From Pseudomonas paracarnis (lineage in GTDB: Bacteria > Pseudomonadota > Gammaproteobacteria > Pseudomonadales > Pseudomonadaceae), in assembly GCF_904063055.1 (NCBI RefSeq), contig NZ_CAJFCN010000012.1, positions 1 through 64,000 on the forward strand: a stretch of 64,000 nt of DNA, in the 5' to 3' direction. The notes below the pieces were generated by a model. It made no database searches. It was given only the letters and a program-made list of their open reading frames with translations, and had not been told where the DNA came from. The translations under genes and the position numbers were made by a program. How positions within the stretch are numbered: the first letter of the stretch is position 1; every line of letters starts with the position of its first letter. Shown in pieces: positions 27,912 to 36,813 of this stretch.

Positions 27912-28814
27912 ATGACCGTCAAACAGATGCGTGCCTTTCTCGCTGTCGCGCAAAGCCTGAGTTTTGCCGCTGCCTGCGAGCGCTTGCACCTTTCCCAGTC
28001 GGCGTTGAGCTTGACCATCAAGGGCCTGGAAGAAGGCTTGGGCGGGCGCCTGTTCAGCCGTAATACCCGTAACGTCGCGCTGACCCCTGAAGGTGAGTCC
28101 CTGTTACCCCTGGCCCGCCGGTTGATTGCCGACTGGGACAACGCTGAGGACGAACTGCGCCAGCGTTTTACCTTGCAACGGGGGCGTGTCACGGTGGCAG
28201 CGATGCCATCGTTTGCTGGCAACCTGCTGCCGCCCATCCTGAAGATATTCCGCGCCCGTTACCCTCAGGTGAACGTGACGGTGCATGACCTGATCAATGA
28301 GCAGGTGCTGGAGATGGTGCGCGACCGTCAGGTGGAGCTGGGGGTGGCGTTCGAGCCGTCCGATGGTTCGTCATTGGCGTTCACGCCGTTGTACCTGGAT
28401 CGCTTTGTCGCCGTGGTCCCAGGCGATTCAGCCTTGGCACAGCGTGCTGAAATCGACTGGGAAGCCTTGTTGGAACAGCCGTTCATCACCCTGCAACGGC
28501 CTTCCACTGTGCGGGTGATGCTGGAAGAACACCTCGGTGCCTTGCAGATGAAATTGCCCGTTGCCTTGGAAAGCCATCAATTGGCGACGGTGGGCAAAAT
28601 GGTTGCCAGCGGTTTGGGGGTTAGCGCGGTGCCAGCGTTATGCGCCAGGCAGATGGAGGAGGCGGGAGCCCATTGCATTACCTTGACTGGCCCGGTGATC
28701 GAGCGGCCGATTGGGGTGCTGACCAAGCCGGGGCATGAACTGTCGGCGGCGGCGCAGGTGTTGTTTGATATCTTTCGGGATGAGGCGGGGAAGGGCAGGT
28801 TTCCAACTTTTTAA
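27912..28814 (+). CDS. LysR-type regulator of the CoA-transferase operon
   Basis: A 300-residue LysR protein: winged helix MRAFLAVAQSLSFAAACERL then LSQSALSLTIKGLEEGLG, and an effector-binding domain from about 90. The divergent layout, sharing 132 bp with scoA, is the usual one for a LysR protein controlling its neighbour, so it is likely to respond to acetoacetate, 3-hydroxybutyrate or a CoA ester and to activate scoA-scoB-thiolase. This is inference from context. Alternative starts are not needed; the N-terminus fits the family. A hairpin formed by a degenerate REP follows the stop. Confidence 0.88.
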   Translation: MTVKQMRAFLAVAQSLSFAAACERLHLSQSALSLTIKGLEEGLGGRLFSRNTRNVALTPEGESLLPLARRLIADWDNAEDELRQRFTLQRGRVTVAAMPSFAGNLLPPILKIFRARYPQVNVTVHDLINEQVLEMVRDRQVELGVAFEPSDGSSLAFTPLYLDRFVAVVPGDSALAQRAEIDWEALLEQPFITLQRPSTVRVMLEEHLGALQMKLPVALESHQLATVGKMVASGLGVSAVPALCARQMEEAGAHCITLTGPVIERPIGVLTKPGHELSAAAQVLFDIFRDEAGKGRFPTF

Positions 28815-28830
28815 ATCAGTAAATACACCT

Positions 28831-28856
28831 GTGGGAGCTGGCAAGCCAACTCCCAC
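28831..28856. repeat. Collapsed REP hairpin
   Basis: GTGGGAG-CT-GGC-AA-GCC-AA-CTCCCAC: two truncated REP halves fused into a 26-bp near-perfect palindrome between the LysR gene and the convergent 109-residue gene, where it may act as a terminator. Confidence 0.7.
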
Positions 28857-28872
28857 ATTGATTGAGTACTAC

Positions 28873-29202
28873 TTAGTAGTAACGGTCGATCACTTTAACT
28901 TGCGAGCTGTCTTTGAAAGACGCCCAGGCATTGTTAAGTGTGTCGAACACTTGCTCGATAAAGTTGCGATCAGCGGCGGCCTTCTTGCCGACATAACCCT
29001 GGCCACGGCGGTACATCTTCAGGCGCGCCGCCAGCTCACGGTTGTTACGGTCAAACTCGGCTTCTTCGGTATGGGGCGCCAGGCAGTCAATTTGCACTTC
29101 GCCGGATTTGCCAATCCACAGGATATGGTCGTCGAGTGTGTCTTTCTGCGCTGCGAACATCTCAGCCAATTCATCGATAGTGGGTTGGTTGTTCAGATTC
29201 AT
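28873..29202 (-). CDS. Conserved small protein of unknown function
   Basis: A 109-residue soluble, mostly helical protein starting MNLNNQPTIDELAEMFAAQK, with a central ILWIGKSGEVQIDCL stretch and a C-terminal FIEQVFDTLNNAWASFK. No signal peptide, membrane segment or known motif. The codon usage is normal for the genome and the start is preceded by AAGGGGCTT, so it is a real gene. I do not recognise the family; similar proteins are, as I recall, widespread in Pseudomonas. It stands alone in front of a 600-bp stretch without genes. Confidence 0.7.
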   Translation of the reverse strand: MNLNNQPTIDELAEMFAAQKDTLDDHILWIGKSGEVQIDCLAPHTEEAEFDRNNRELAARLKMYRRGQGYVGKKAAADRNFIEQVFDTLNNAWASFKDSSQVKVIDRYY

Positions 29203-29566
29203 GTGTAAGCCCCTTGACCAGTTGGCGATCTATCAGTTGATTCGTTAATACCAGTAAGTTGTCTCCGGTCACTAAAACCGGGCGTCAGCGACGGGCTGCC
29301 GAATACGGGCAGGGTCTTGAAGCTGATGCATGTAGTCTTGCTGATGGACTGCTACGCAATGCTCTGATCACGAAGACAAGCCGCGTTTGAGCGCCTTGTA
29401 CCTGTCCCTTCCGGGGCCGGTCAGCTTCATCAATCTGCCTTGTGGGCAGTGCACATCCGGAAAAACAGCTCGGCGGTCAGACGAGCCTGTTCAAAACGCT
29501 TGTTACCAATGCTCTCGATCCGAGAGACGTCTAGATCATGCAAGGACAAAAAGGTTACGTCAACGG

Positions 29567-29598
29567 TTATGTAGTGATTATTTTTGCTCACTACATAA
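29567..29598. repeat. Perfect 11-bp inverted repeat, 10-bp spacer
   Basis: TTATGTAGTGA (29567-29577) and TCACTACATAA (29588-29598) around an AT-rich spacer. It could be an operator, a hairpin in an unrecognised small RNA, or the trace of a lost mobile element. Confidence 0.6.
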
Positions 29599-29696
29599 AT
29601 TGCCGCGGGGACGGGGGAATGCGCGAAAACGTGACTTGGGCGTCATTTTCTGTGCGGTGGGTCGCAGGGTTTTGGTGGCGAGTTTACGCAGATCCC

Positions 29697-29787
29697 CTGT
29701 GGGAGCTGGCTTGCCTGCGATGGCGATGTGTCAGTGAGTACACGTTCGCCTGACACACTGCTATCGCAGGCAAGCCAGCTCCCACAT
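29697..29787. repeat. Paired REP element
   Basis: GTGGGAGCTGGCTTGCCTGCG at 29699 and its inverse ending near 29785, with the spacer words TGTCAGTGAG and CTGACACAC also complementary. It lies between the gene-free stretch and the sirtuin gene's 3' end. Confidence 0.85.
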
Positions 29788-29799
29788 GTTGATGCGTCG

Positions 29800-30645
29800 C
29801 TATCTCAATCTCTCGGACAGTAAGGGTAATAGCCGCTCGCACGAGGCCTGGATCTTCACCTGCAACAGCTCATCACCCCGAGTCTTGCCCAGGTTGATGG
29901 CAATCACCGGCTTACCCTGATCGACCATCGCCTTGCACAGGCGAAACGCCGAATAGGCCATCAGCGATGACCCCACCACCAACAGTCCTTCGGCATGCTC
30001 TACCGCCGTCATTGCCTTGAGCGCCGTCGCTGGTGCGACGTTCTCGCCAAAGAACACCACATCCGGTTTCAGCCGTTCGCCATTGCAATGTGGGCAGCGG
30101 GGTACCTGGAAGCGCTGTTCAAAGGCCGGATCGAGCAAGGTGTCGCCATCCGGCGCTTGCACCGCATGAACCTGTGCCATGTGCGGGTTATCGACCTCCA
30201 TCTGCCGCTGGATCACGTCGCGCTCGCTACGCAATTGGCAATCCAGGCACAGCACCCGATGCAAGCTGCCATGCAGCTCGATCACACCCTGGCTGCCGGC
30301 CTGGTCATGCAGGGTGTCGACGTTCTGCGTAATCAGCCCGCTGATGTGGCCACGGTGCTGCAGCGTCGCGAGCGCCAGGTGGGCCTTGCTCGGCTGGGCA
30401 ATGCGCACCCGTGGCCACCCCAGCATCGCCCGCGCCCAGTAGCGGCGCCGCGCCTCGGGAGTGGCGAGGAATTCCTGGTACATCATCGGTGGCTTGCCCC
30501 GGCGTACACCTTCCCCGTCCCGGTAATCCGGGATACCTGAAGATGTACTGATCCCTGCGCCGGTCAGCACCAGGAAACGCCGGCCGGTCATGGCCCGGTG
30601 CAGGGTGTCGAGGTGATCTTCCTGATGGTCCAGCGTGTCGAGCAT
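29800..30645 (-). CDS. NAD-dependent protein deacetylase, SIR2 family
   Basis: A 281-residue sirtuin. FLVLTGAGISTSSGIPDYRD carries the NAD-binding GAGxS and GIPDYR motifs, and LITQNVDTLHDQAGSQGVIELHGS holds the catalytic His. Two Cys pairs (CLDC and CPHC) bind the structural zinc, followed by VVFFGENV and VVGSSLMAYSAF. This is the bacterial class II-like type, somewhat longer than E. coli CobB. It removes acyl groups from lysines with NAD as co-substrate. AGGGGGAA precedes the ATG, and the CBS gene ends 9 bp upstream, so the two are probably one transcript. Confidence 0.9.
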   Translation of the reverse strand: MLDTLDHQEDHLDTLHRAMTGRRFLVLTGAGISTSSGIPDYRDGEGVRRGKPPMMYQEFLATPEARRRYWARAMLGWPRVRIAQPSKAHLALATLQHRGHISGLITQNVDTLHDQAGSQGVIELHGSLHRVLCLDCQLRSERDVIQRQMEVDNPHMAQVHAVQAPDGDTLLDPAFEQRFQVPRCPHCNGERLKPDVVFFGENVAPATALKAMTAVEHAEGLLVVGSSLMAYSAFRLCKAMVDQGKPVIAINLGKTRGDELLQVKIQASCERLLPLLSERLR

Positions 30646-30654
30646 GGGTTCCCC

Positions 30655-31095
30655 CTATTCGCCGCGGATGTACTGTTCCAGCTGCTGGATCAAGGCCGCT
30701 TGTTCGGCAATCGCTTCCTTGACCAGGTCACCGATGGACAGCAGGCCCAGCAGTTTGCCGTCTTCGACCACCGGCAGGTGGCGCAGGTGACTGTCGGTCA
30801 TGATGTTCATGCATGCCTCGACACTCTTGTGAGTATCCACCGTGATCACCGGCGAGCTCATCACCTCATGGACCTTGGTGGTGACCGACGAGAGGCCCTT
30901 GAGCATGATTTTGCGCGCGTAATCCCGTTCACTGATGATGCCGACCACCACGTCATCCTTGACCACTGGCAAGGCACCGACGTTTTTCTCGGACATCCGC
31001 ACCAGCGCTTCAAACACGGTGTGGTCCCATTTGATCGTGTGGACGTCCTGGTTTTTCTGATCCTTGGCTTTCAGCAGTTGTGCAACGGTCTTCAT
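30655..31095 (-). CDS. CBS-domain pair protein
   Basis: A 146-residue protein made of two CBS motifs. The first (about 20-75) contains VGALPVVKDDVVVGIISERDYARKIML, the second (about 80-140) VMSSPVITVDT and LRHLPVVEDGKLLGLLSIGDLV. Such stand-alone CBS pairs bind adenine nucleotides (AMP, ATP, NADH) and regulate partner enzymes. Its link with the downstream sirtuin gene, 9 bp away, hints that it senses adenylate or NAD status for it, which is inference. The ATG at 31095 has GGAGTGG nine bases upstream; a GTG three codons earlier is less likely. Confidence 0.9.
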   Translation of the reverse strand: MKTVAQLLKAKDQKNQDVHTIKWDHTVFEALVRMSEKNVGALPVVKDDVVVGIISERDYARKIMLKGLSSVTTKVHEVMSSPVITVDTHKSVEACMNIMTDSHLRHLPVVEDGKLLGLLSIGDLVKEAIAEQAALIQQLEQYIRGE

Positions 31096-31224
31096 GGCGG
31101 CCACTCCGGTGTTGTTGTTGGTAGTCCAGATCCCCTACAGAATCCTAGACCGAACTCGCCGGAGCAAGGGCCAATGCGGCGTTAAACCTGTCGAAAAACG
31201 TCATGTGCCGGTTTTTTTTGGTAT

Positions 31225-33174
31225 CTATCCCGCATTTACCGGCTTTTTCCCGCGTTTGGGGCTGGCGCCGGCCTTGCGCGGGGCGGCCTTGCGTTTCTTT
31301 TTCCAGGGCGTTGCACCTCGTCCAGCCGGGCTGGCGGGGCCAGTGATAGTCATGCGCATGCCGTTACAGCGTGCCACCTGCTTGCTCATCCACGCCGCTT
31401 GCTTGGCGATGAATTCCTCCAGGCTCATTTCGCCGCTTTGCACCATGTCCAGCGCCTGTTCCCAGATGGCGGTGGTGCCGGGGTCGGCGATGGCGCGGGG
31501 CACTGCGTCAATCAGGCTGAACGCGGCCGGGGTTGCCGACAGGGCCTTGCCGTTTTTCACCAGATAACCGCGGTCCAGCAAGCCCTGGATGATCCCGGCG
31601 CGGGTGGCCTCGGTGCCGATGCCAGTGGTGTCCTTGAGTTTTTGCTTGAGCAACGGGTCCTCCACCAGCTTGGCGACGTTTTTCATGGCCTTGATCAGGT
31701 CGCCTTCGGTAAAGGGCTTGGGCGGCTGGGTCCACAGGTCCTTGAGGTTGACCTTGGCCACGGCGTAGTCGTGGCCCTGCACCAGCGTCGGCAACGCTTG
31801 GGGCGCAGGGGCTTCGCGACCTTTGGCGGGTGCCAGCGCTTCGGGCAAGGCGCGTTTCCAGCCCGGTTCGATGATGACTTTGCCCACCGCGCGCAACGCG
31901 TGGCCGGCACAGTCCAAATCGGCCTGGGTGCGGTCGTATTCATGGTTGGGCAGGAACTGCGCCAGGTAGCGCGCACGAATCAGCGTATAGACCGCACGGT
32001 GCTTGCCGGTCAGTTGGCTGACCTCCTTGCCGGCTCCGGTGGGGATGATGCCGTGGTGGGCGCTGACTTTCGCGTCGTTCCAGGCCCGCGAACGGCGCCG
32101 AGGGTCGATGTGCGACATCAGCTCGTTGACCGCCGTGTCCGCACGGCCCAGCGCCGCAAGAATCTTCGGCGCTTCACTGTGCTGGCTCAACGGCAGGTAG
32201 CCGCAATCGCTGCGCGGGTAGGTGATGGCCTTGTGGGTTTCGTACAGGGATTGAGCGATGTCCAGGGTTTCCTGGGCGCCCAGGCCGAGCTTCTTCGAAC
32301 AGATCTCCTGCAAGGTGCCGAGGTCGAAGGGCAGGGGCGCCACTTCGCGCATGCGCTCGGTACGCAGTTTCACCAGTCGCGCCGTGGCGGCGTTGAGCAT
32401 GGCGTCGGCGGCGTCCCGCGCCAGTTGCGGGTTGAGGCAACGGTCCTGGTCGTCACAGGCATCGTCAGGGGCGCGCCATTGGGCGGTGAAGGTCATGTGC
32501 TCGTGACGCAGGTCGACATCAATGGCCCAATAGGCCACCGGCACGAAGTCGGCAATGCTGCGATCACGGTCCACCACCAGGCGCAGGGTCGGGGTTTGCA
32601 CGCGGCCTACCGGCAGCACGCCCTGGTAACCGGATTGGCGCCCCAGCAGGGTAAACAGGCGGCTCATGTTCATGCCGATCAGCCAGTCGGCACGCGAGCG
32701 CCCCAGGGCCGAATGATACAGGCTGAAGGTTTCTGCACCGGGTTTGAGCGCCGCCAGGGCCTTGCGAATGGAGGCGTCGTCGAGCGCCGACAACCACAGC
32801 CGCTGGATCGGCCCGCGGTAGCGGCAGTGTTCTACCAGTTCACGGGCGATCATCTCGCCTTCACGGTCGGCGTCGGTGGCGATCACCAGTTCCTGGGCTT
32901 CGCCCAGCAAGCGCTTGACGGCCTTGTATTGGCTGGCGGTCTTGGGCTTGACCAGCATCTTCCATTTTTCCGGGACGATCGGCAGGTCGGCCAGCACCCA
33001 GCGTTTGTATTTGGCGTCGTAGGCGTCGGGCGGGGCGGTTTCCAGCAGGTGGCCGATGCACCAGGTGACCGTGACTCCATTACCCAGCCAGCACCCATCG
33101 CCACGGCGGCTGGCGCCAAGCACAGCCGCGATATCCTTGGCCTGGGAGGGTTTTTCACAGAGGTACAGCCGCAT
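31225..33174 (-). CDS. topB: DNA topoisomerase III
   Basis: A 649-residue type IA topoisomerase relaxing and decatenating DNA. The N-terminal TOPRIM domain begins MRLYLCEKPSQAKDIAAVLG (catalytic Glu) and continues to ATDADREGEMIARE (the DxD motif). QSGYQGVLPVGRVQTPTLRLVV belongs to the gate domain, and KAITYPRSDCGYLP holds the active-site Tyr. The C-terminal tail is very basic (KKKRKAAPRKAGASPKRGKKP), for DNA contact. Length is as in E. coli TopB (653). ATG codons at 33174 and 33180 and a GTG at 33183 are all possible starts, with no clear ribosome site; the first matches the family N-terminus. Confidence 0.95.
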   Translation of the reverse strand: MRLYLCEKPSQAKDIAAVLGASRRGDGCWLGNGVTVTWCIGHLLETAPPDAYDAKYKRWVLADLPIVPEKWKMLVKPKTASQYKAVKRLLGEAQELVIATDADREGEMIARELVEHCRYRGPIQRLWLSALDDASIRKALAALKPGAETFSLYHSALGRSRADWLIGMNMSRLFTLLGRQSGYQGVLPVGRVQTPTLRLVVDRDRSIADFVPVAYWAIDVDLRHEHMTFTAQWRAPDDACDDQDRCLNPQLARDAADAMLNAATARLVKLRTERMREVAPLPFDLGTLQEICSKKLGLGAQETLDIAQSLYETHKAITYPRSDCGYLPLSQHSEAPKILAALGRADTAVNELMSHIDPRRRSRAWNDAKVSAHHGIIPTGAGKEVSQLTGKHRAVYTLIRARYLAQFLPNHEYDRTQADLDCAGHALRAVGKVIIEPGWKRALPEALAPAKGREAPAPQALPTLVQGHDYAVAKVNLKDLWTQPPKPFTEGDLIKAMKNVAKLVEDPLLKQKLKDTTGIGTEATRAGIIQGLLDRGYLVKNGKALSATPAAFSLIDAVPRAIADPGTTAIWEQALDMVQSGEMSLEEFIAKQAAWMSKQVARCNGMRMTITGPASPAGRGATPWKKKRKAAPRKAGASPKRGKKPVNAG

Positions 33175-33284
33175 GGTCATCACATCAGATCGGGTTGATG
33201 CCTTGCAGGATGCTTATTTGAAGGGGTTTGAGCAACCATTATCTGTATGGATGTACAGCAATTTGTGTGAGTGCCATACGTCGC

Positions 33285-33382
33285 TGTAGGAGCGAGCTTG
33301 CTCGCGAAGGTCGTTAACGATGACGCGGGGCGCCTGGTGCCCCGCGTTGCTCTCAGGTTCTTCGCGAGCGAGCTCCTACAAG
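33285..33382. repeat. Paired REP of GAGCGAGCTTGCTCGCGA class with inner hairpin
   Basis: TGTAGGAGCGAGCTTGCTCG at the left and its inverse at the right end. Between them is a separate perfect hairpin ACGCGGGGCGCC/GCCCCGCGT at 33323-33348. It lies between topB's start and the 3' end of the MHS transporter gene. Confidence 0.8.
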
Positions 33383-33391
33383 GGAGAGGTA

Positions 33392-35014
33392 TCAGTTTTT
33401 TTCGATATCCACATGCCGGGTTTCCTTGAGGCAGAACAACCCGACGATCAGGCTCACGCCCGTCACCATCACCGGGTACCACAACCCATAGAAGATATCG
33501 CCGGTGTACACCACCAGGGCAAACGATACAGTGGGCAGGAACCCGCCAAACCAGCCGTTACCGATGTGGTAGGGCAGGGACATCGAGGTGTAGCGGATGC
33601 GCGTCGGAAACAGCTCCACCATCAACGCCGCCAAGGGCCCGTAGCACATGGCGGCGATGAAGATCAGCACCACGATCAGCACCACCACCATCAGCTTGTT
33701 GACCTGGGCCACATCCGCCGATGACGGGTAACCGGCCAGGGCCACGGCGCCACGCAGGGCCGCTTCATCAAAGCCGTCGATACGCACATCGCCGACGCTC
33801 ACTTGCACCGGGCTGCCCGCAGGGGCGGCGGCGCTGCTGTAGGGCAGCCCCTGTTTGACCAAGAAGGTCTTGACCTTGTCGCAGGGGCTGTCAAAACGTG
33901 CCTTGCCCACCGGGTCGAACTGGAAGGTGCAGGTGGCCGGGTCGGCCAGTACGGTGATCGGCGCCTGTTGGCTGGCCTGGTCCATTGCGGGGTTGGTGTA
34001 GTGCGCCAGGCCCTTGAAGATCGGGAAGTACAGCGCGGTCGCCAACAGCAGGCCGAGCATCAGCACCGGCTTGCGCCCGACCTTGTCCGATAGCCAGCCA
34101 AACAGGATAAAGAACGGTGCGCCGATCACCACGCTGATGATCAACAGCATATTGGCTAGGGCTGGGTCCATGCGCAGGAACTGGGTGAGGAAGAACAGCA
34201 CATAAAACTGCGCTGCGTAGAAGGTCACCGCCTGCCCGCCGTTGATGCTGAACAGCGCGATCAGCACCACCTTGAGGTTTTCCCACTTGCCGAAGGACTC
34301 GCGAATCGGCGCCTTGCAGGCCTTGCCTTCCTCTTTCATCTTCAAGAAGGCGGGCGATTCGTGCAGGCTCATGCGGATCCAGGTCGAGATGCCCAGCAGC
34401 ACGATGGAAAACAGGAACGGAATGCGCCAGCCCCACACTTCGAACTGATCGCCGGTGAAGTAACGGCAGGCCAGCACCACCAGCAGCGACAGCAGCAAGC
34501 CGAGGGTGGCGGTGGACTGAATCCAGCTGGTGTGCAGGCCGCGCTTGCCCGGTGGCGCATGCTCGGCCACGTAGGTAGCGGCGCCGCCGTACTCACCGCC
34601 CAGCGCCAGGCCCTGCAGCATGCGCAGCACAATGAGGATGATCGGCGCGGCAATGCCGATGCTGGCGTAGGTCGGCAGCAACCCGACGCAGAAGGTTGCC
34701 ACGCCCATCAGGATGATGGTCACGAGGAAGGTGTACTTGCGCCCGATCATATCGCCCAGCCGGCCGAACACCAGCGCACCGAATGGCCGCACCACAAAGC
34801 CTGCGGCGAAAGCCATCAAGGCAAAGATAAACGCCGTGGTGTCGTTGACCCCGGCGAAGAACTGCTTGCTGATCACCGCCGCCAGGGCGCCGTAGAGGAA
34901 AAAGTCATACCACTCGAACACCGTCCCCAAAGAGGAGGCGAAGATGACCTTTCTTGATTCGTTGGCGGTACTTGCACTGGCCGCCGAGCCCAGGGGTTGA
35001 GCATGTTCTGACAT
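33392..35014 (-). CDS. MFS transporter, metabolite:H+ symporter (MHS) family
   Basis: A 540-residue inner-membrane symporter. The N-terminus has SSLGTVFEWYDFFLYGALA and the A-like motif GRLGDMIGRKYTFLVTI, then LQGLALGGEYGGAATYVAEH, all typical of MHS proteins (ProP, ShiA, KgtP relatives). Between the spans near 330 and 430 a polar insert of about 80 residues with two cysteines (ATCTFQF and DSPCDKV) replaces the usual short loop and should face the periplasm. The ATG at 35014 has GAGGG seven bases upstream; the open frame extends 26 codons further. It lies downstream of the GMC oxidoreductase gene on the same strand, so it likely imports that enzyme's substrate or a related acid. Confidence 0.88.
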   Translation of the reverse strand: MSEHAQPLGSAASASTANESRKVIFASSLGTVFEWYDFFLYGALAAVISKQFFAGVNDTTAFIFALMAFAAGFVVRPFGALVFGRLGDMIGRKYTFLVTIILMGVATFCVGLLPTYASIGIAAPIILIVLRMLQGLALGGEYGGAATYVAEHAPPGKRGLHTSWIQSTATLGLLLSLLVVLACRYFTGDQFEVWGWRIPFLFSIVLLGISTWIRMSLHESPAFLKMKEEGKACKAPIRESFGKWENLKVVLIALFSINGGQAVTFYAAQFYVLFFLTQFLRMDPALANMLLIISVVIGAPFFILFGWLSDKVGRKPVLMLGLLLATALYFPIFKGLAHYTNPAMDQASQQAPITVLADPATCTFQFDPVGKARFDSPCDKVKTFLVKQGLPYSSAAAPAGSPVQVSVGDVRIDGFDEAALRGAVALAGYPSSADVAQVNKLMVVVLIVVLIFIAAMCYGPLAALMVELFPTRIRYTSMSLPYHIGNGWFGGFLPTVSFALVVYTGDIFYGLWYPVMVTGVSLIVGLFCLKETRHVDIEKN

Positions 35015-35105
35015 CGGGTGTCCCTCACAGTGACTATTTATTGTTTTTCCACTGTCGGCGCCAACCTCGGCGCCGGTGTTTTTCAACTTCATATAGCGTT
35101 AATGA

Positions 35106-36773
35106 TTACGCGGGGTGCCCTGTGGTGCGCGGTGCTGGTGGGCTTTTCGTGAGCAAGCTCGCTCCTGCAGTGTTGGGTGACAGAATCAGCTGCGCGGCCT
35201 TCTCCGCGATCATCAGCGTGGGTGAGCAGGTATTGCCGGAGGTGATGCGCGGCATGATCGACGCATCGGCAATGCGCAGGCCGGGAATGCCGTGTACGCG
35301 CAGCTGGCTGTCGACCACGGCGTCTTTGTCATCGCCCATGCGGCAGGTGCCCACCGGATGGAAAATCGTGGTGCCGATCCGTGCAGCGGCCTCGTGCAGT
35401 TGTTCTTCAGTTTGCAGGGCTTCGCCGGGCAGGTATTCCACCGGTTTGAACTGGCTCAGGGCCGGAGCGGCGACGATGCGCCGGGTCAGGCGAATAGCGT
35501 CGGCCGCTACACGCAAGTCTTCGGGGTGGCTGAGGTAATTAGGCTGTATCAGCGGCGCATCCGCCGGGTTGGTCGAACGGATATCCACCCGGCCGCGACT
35601 TTGCGGGCGCAGGTCGCAGACCGACGCGGTAAATGCCGGGAAGCCGTGCAACGGTTCGCCAAAGCGTTCCAGGGACAGTGGCTGCACATGGTATTGCAGG
35701 TTGGCCGAGATCTGCTCCGGGCCGGAGCGGGCAAACGCGCCAAGCTGGCTGGGCGCCATCGACAGCGGGCCGCTGCGGTCGTACAGGTAGCGCAGGCCCA
35801 TGCCCATCTTGCCCCACAAGGTACCGGCGATCTGGTTCAGGGTGCGGGCATTTTCCAGCTTGTAGATCAGGCGCAGTTGCAGGTGATCTTGCAGGTTGCC
35901 ACCAACCCCTGGCAGCTCGTGCACCACGTTGATACCCAGCGGCTTGAGCACATGGGAAGGGCCGATCCCTGAGCGTTGCAGAATCCCCGGTGAACCCACG
36001 GAGCCGGCGCACAGCACAATCTCGTTGCGCGCCTTCCAGCTCATCGACTGGCCGTGTTGACGCCCCAGTACCTGGCAAGCACGCCCGTTCTCCAGTAGCA
36101 CACGCTCAACCTCTACATCAGTCAGCACGGCGAGGTTGGGGCGCTGGCGGATCGGCTTGAGGAACGCCTTGGCCGCATTCCAGCGCACACCGGCTTTCTG
36201 GTTGACCTGGAAGTAACCGCAGCCCTCGTTGTCGCCCTGGTTGAAGTCATTGATATTGGCGATGCCGCTTTGGGCAGCCGCCTCACGAAACGCATCGAGG
36301 ATCGGCCACGACAGGCGCTGTTGCTCGACGCGCCACTCGCCGCCCTCGCTGTGGAATTCAGAGCCGCCGGCAAAATGGTTTTCGCTCTGTTTGAACAGCG
36401 GCAGTACGTCTTTCCAAGCCCAGCCCGCGTTGCCCGCCGCCGCCCAGCCATCGTAGTCCTGGGCCTGGCCGCGCATGTAGATCATGCCGTTGATGGACGA
36501 GCAGCCGCCCAGCACTTTGCCCCGAGGGTAACTCAAGGCGCGCCCCTGCAGGCCGGCTTGGGGTTGGGTTTTGAAGCACCAATCGGTGCGTGGGTTGCCG
36601 ATGCAGAACAGGTAGCCGACGGGGATATGGATCCAGGGGTAGTTGTCGCGACCACCGGCCTCCAGTAGCAAGACACGGTGAGCCGGGTTGGCGGACAGAC
36701 GATTGGCCAGCAGGCATCCGGCAGGGCCGGCGCCGACGACGATGTAATCGTATTCAGCAGTTGCATTGGGCAT
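35106..36773 (-). CDS. GMC family FAD oxidoreductase (alcohol/choline dehydrogenase-like)
   Basis: A 555-residue flavoprotein. The FAD-binding motif VVGAGPAGCLLANRLS lies at about 12-27, the GMC signature GGCSSINGMIYMRGQ at about 89-103, CAGSVGSPGILQRSGIGP is the second signature, and the active-site His region is IFHPVGTCRMG near residue 480. Members oxidise alcohols, aldehydes, sugars or choline. The last 15-20 residues (after AAQLILSPNTA) are unlike the family and are encoded by a REP half-site that has replaced the original end. It is divergent from a LysR gene and followed by an MHS transporter, which suggests a catabolic unit with an unknown alcohol as substrate. Confidence 0.9.
   Translation of the reverse strand: MPNATAEYDYIVVGAGPAGCLLANRLSANPAHRVLLLEAGGRDNYPWIHIPVGYLFCIGNPRTDWCFKTQPQAGLQGRALSYPRGKVLGGCSSINGMIYMRGQAQDYDGWAAAGNAGWAWKDVLPLFKQSENHFAGGSEFHSEGGEWRVEQQRLSWPILDAFREAAAQSGIANINDFNQGDNEGCGYFQVNQKAGVRWNAAKAFLKPIRQRPNLAVLTDVEVERVLLENGRACQVLGRQHGQSMSWKARNEIVLCAGSVGSPGILQRSGIGPSHVLKPLGINVVHELPGVGGNLQDHLQLRLIYKLENARTLNQIAGTLWGKMGMGLRYLYDRSGPLSMAPSQLGAFARSGPEQISANLQYHVQPLSLERFGEPLHGFPAFTASVCDLRPQSRGRVDIRSTNPADAPLIQPNYLSHPEDLRVAADAIRLTRRIVAAPALSQFKPVEYLPGEALQTEEQLHEAAARIGTTIFHPVGTCRMGDDKDAVVDSQLRVHGIPGLRIADASIMPRITSGNTCSPTLMIAEKAAQLILSPNTAGASLLTKSPPAPRTTGHPA
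35147..35171. repeat. REP half-site inside the GMC oxidoreductase 3' end
   Basis: TTTTCGTGAGCAAGCTCGCT followed by CCTGCAG, matching the class at 33285. It lies within the coding sequence and supplies codons for the protein's C-terminus. Confidence 0.7.
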
Positions 36774-36813
36774 CTGGGGCCTCGCTTGTTTTTCTTATTG
36801 GGCCCATCCTAGT

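Larger units (their letters stand above)
29203..29799. other. Gene-free stretch with an inverted repeat and a REP pair
   Basis: No convincing coding sequence lies here: the longest open frames use rare contexts, lack ribosome sites and run into the REP sequences. It holds the 11-bp inverted repeat at 29567-29598 and the REP pair at 29697-29787. The segment 29570-29600 is notably AT-rich compared with its surroundings. Confidence 0.6.

Noticed and set aside
29387..29753. Two plus-strand frames of 116 and 71 codons in the gene-free stretch
   Set aside because: Both end in the REP sequence, have no family likeness and differ in start context from real genes here.
31399..33198. 599-residue plus-strand open frame over topB
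   Set aside because: Shadow of topoisomerase III; no start signal.
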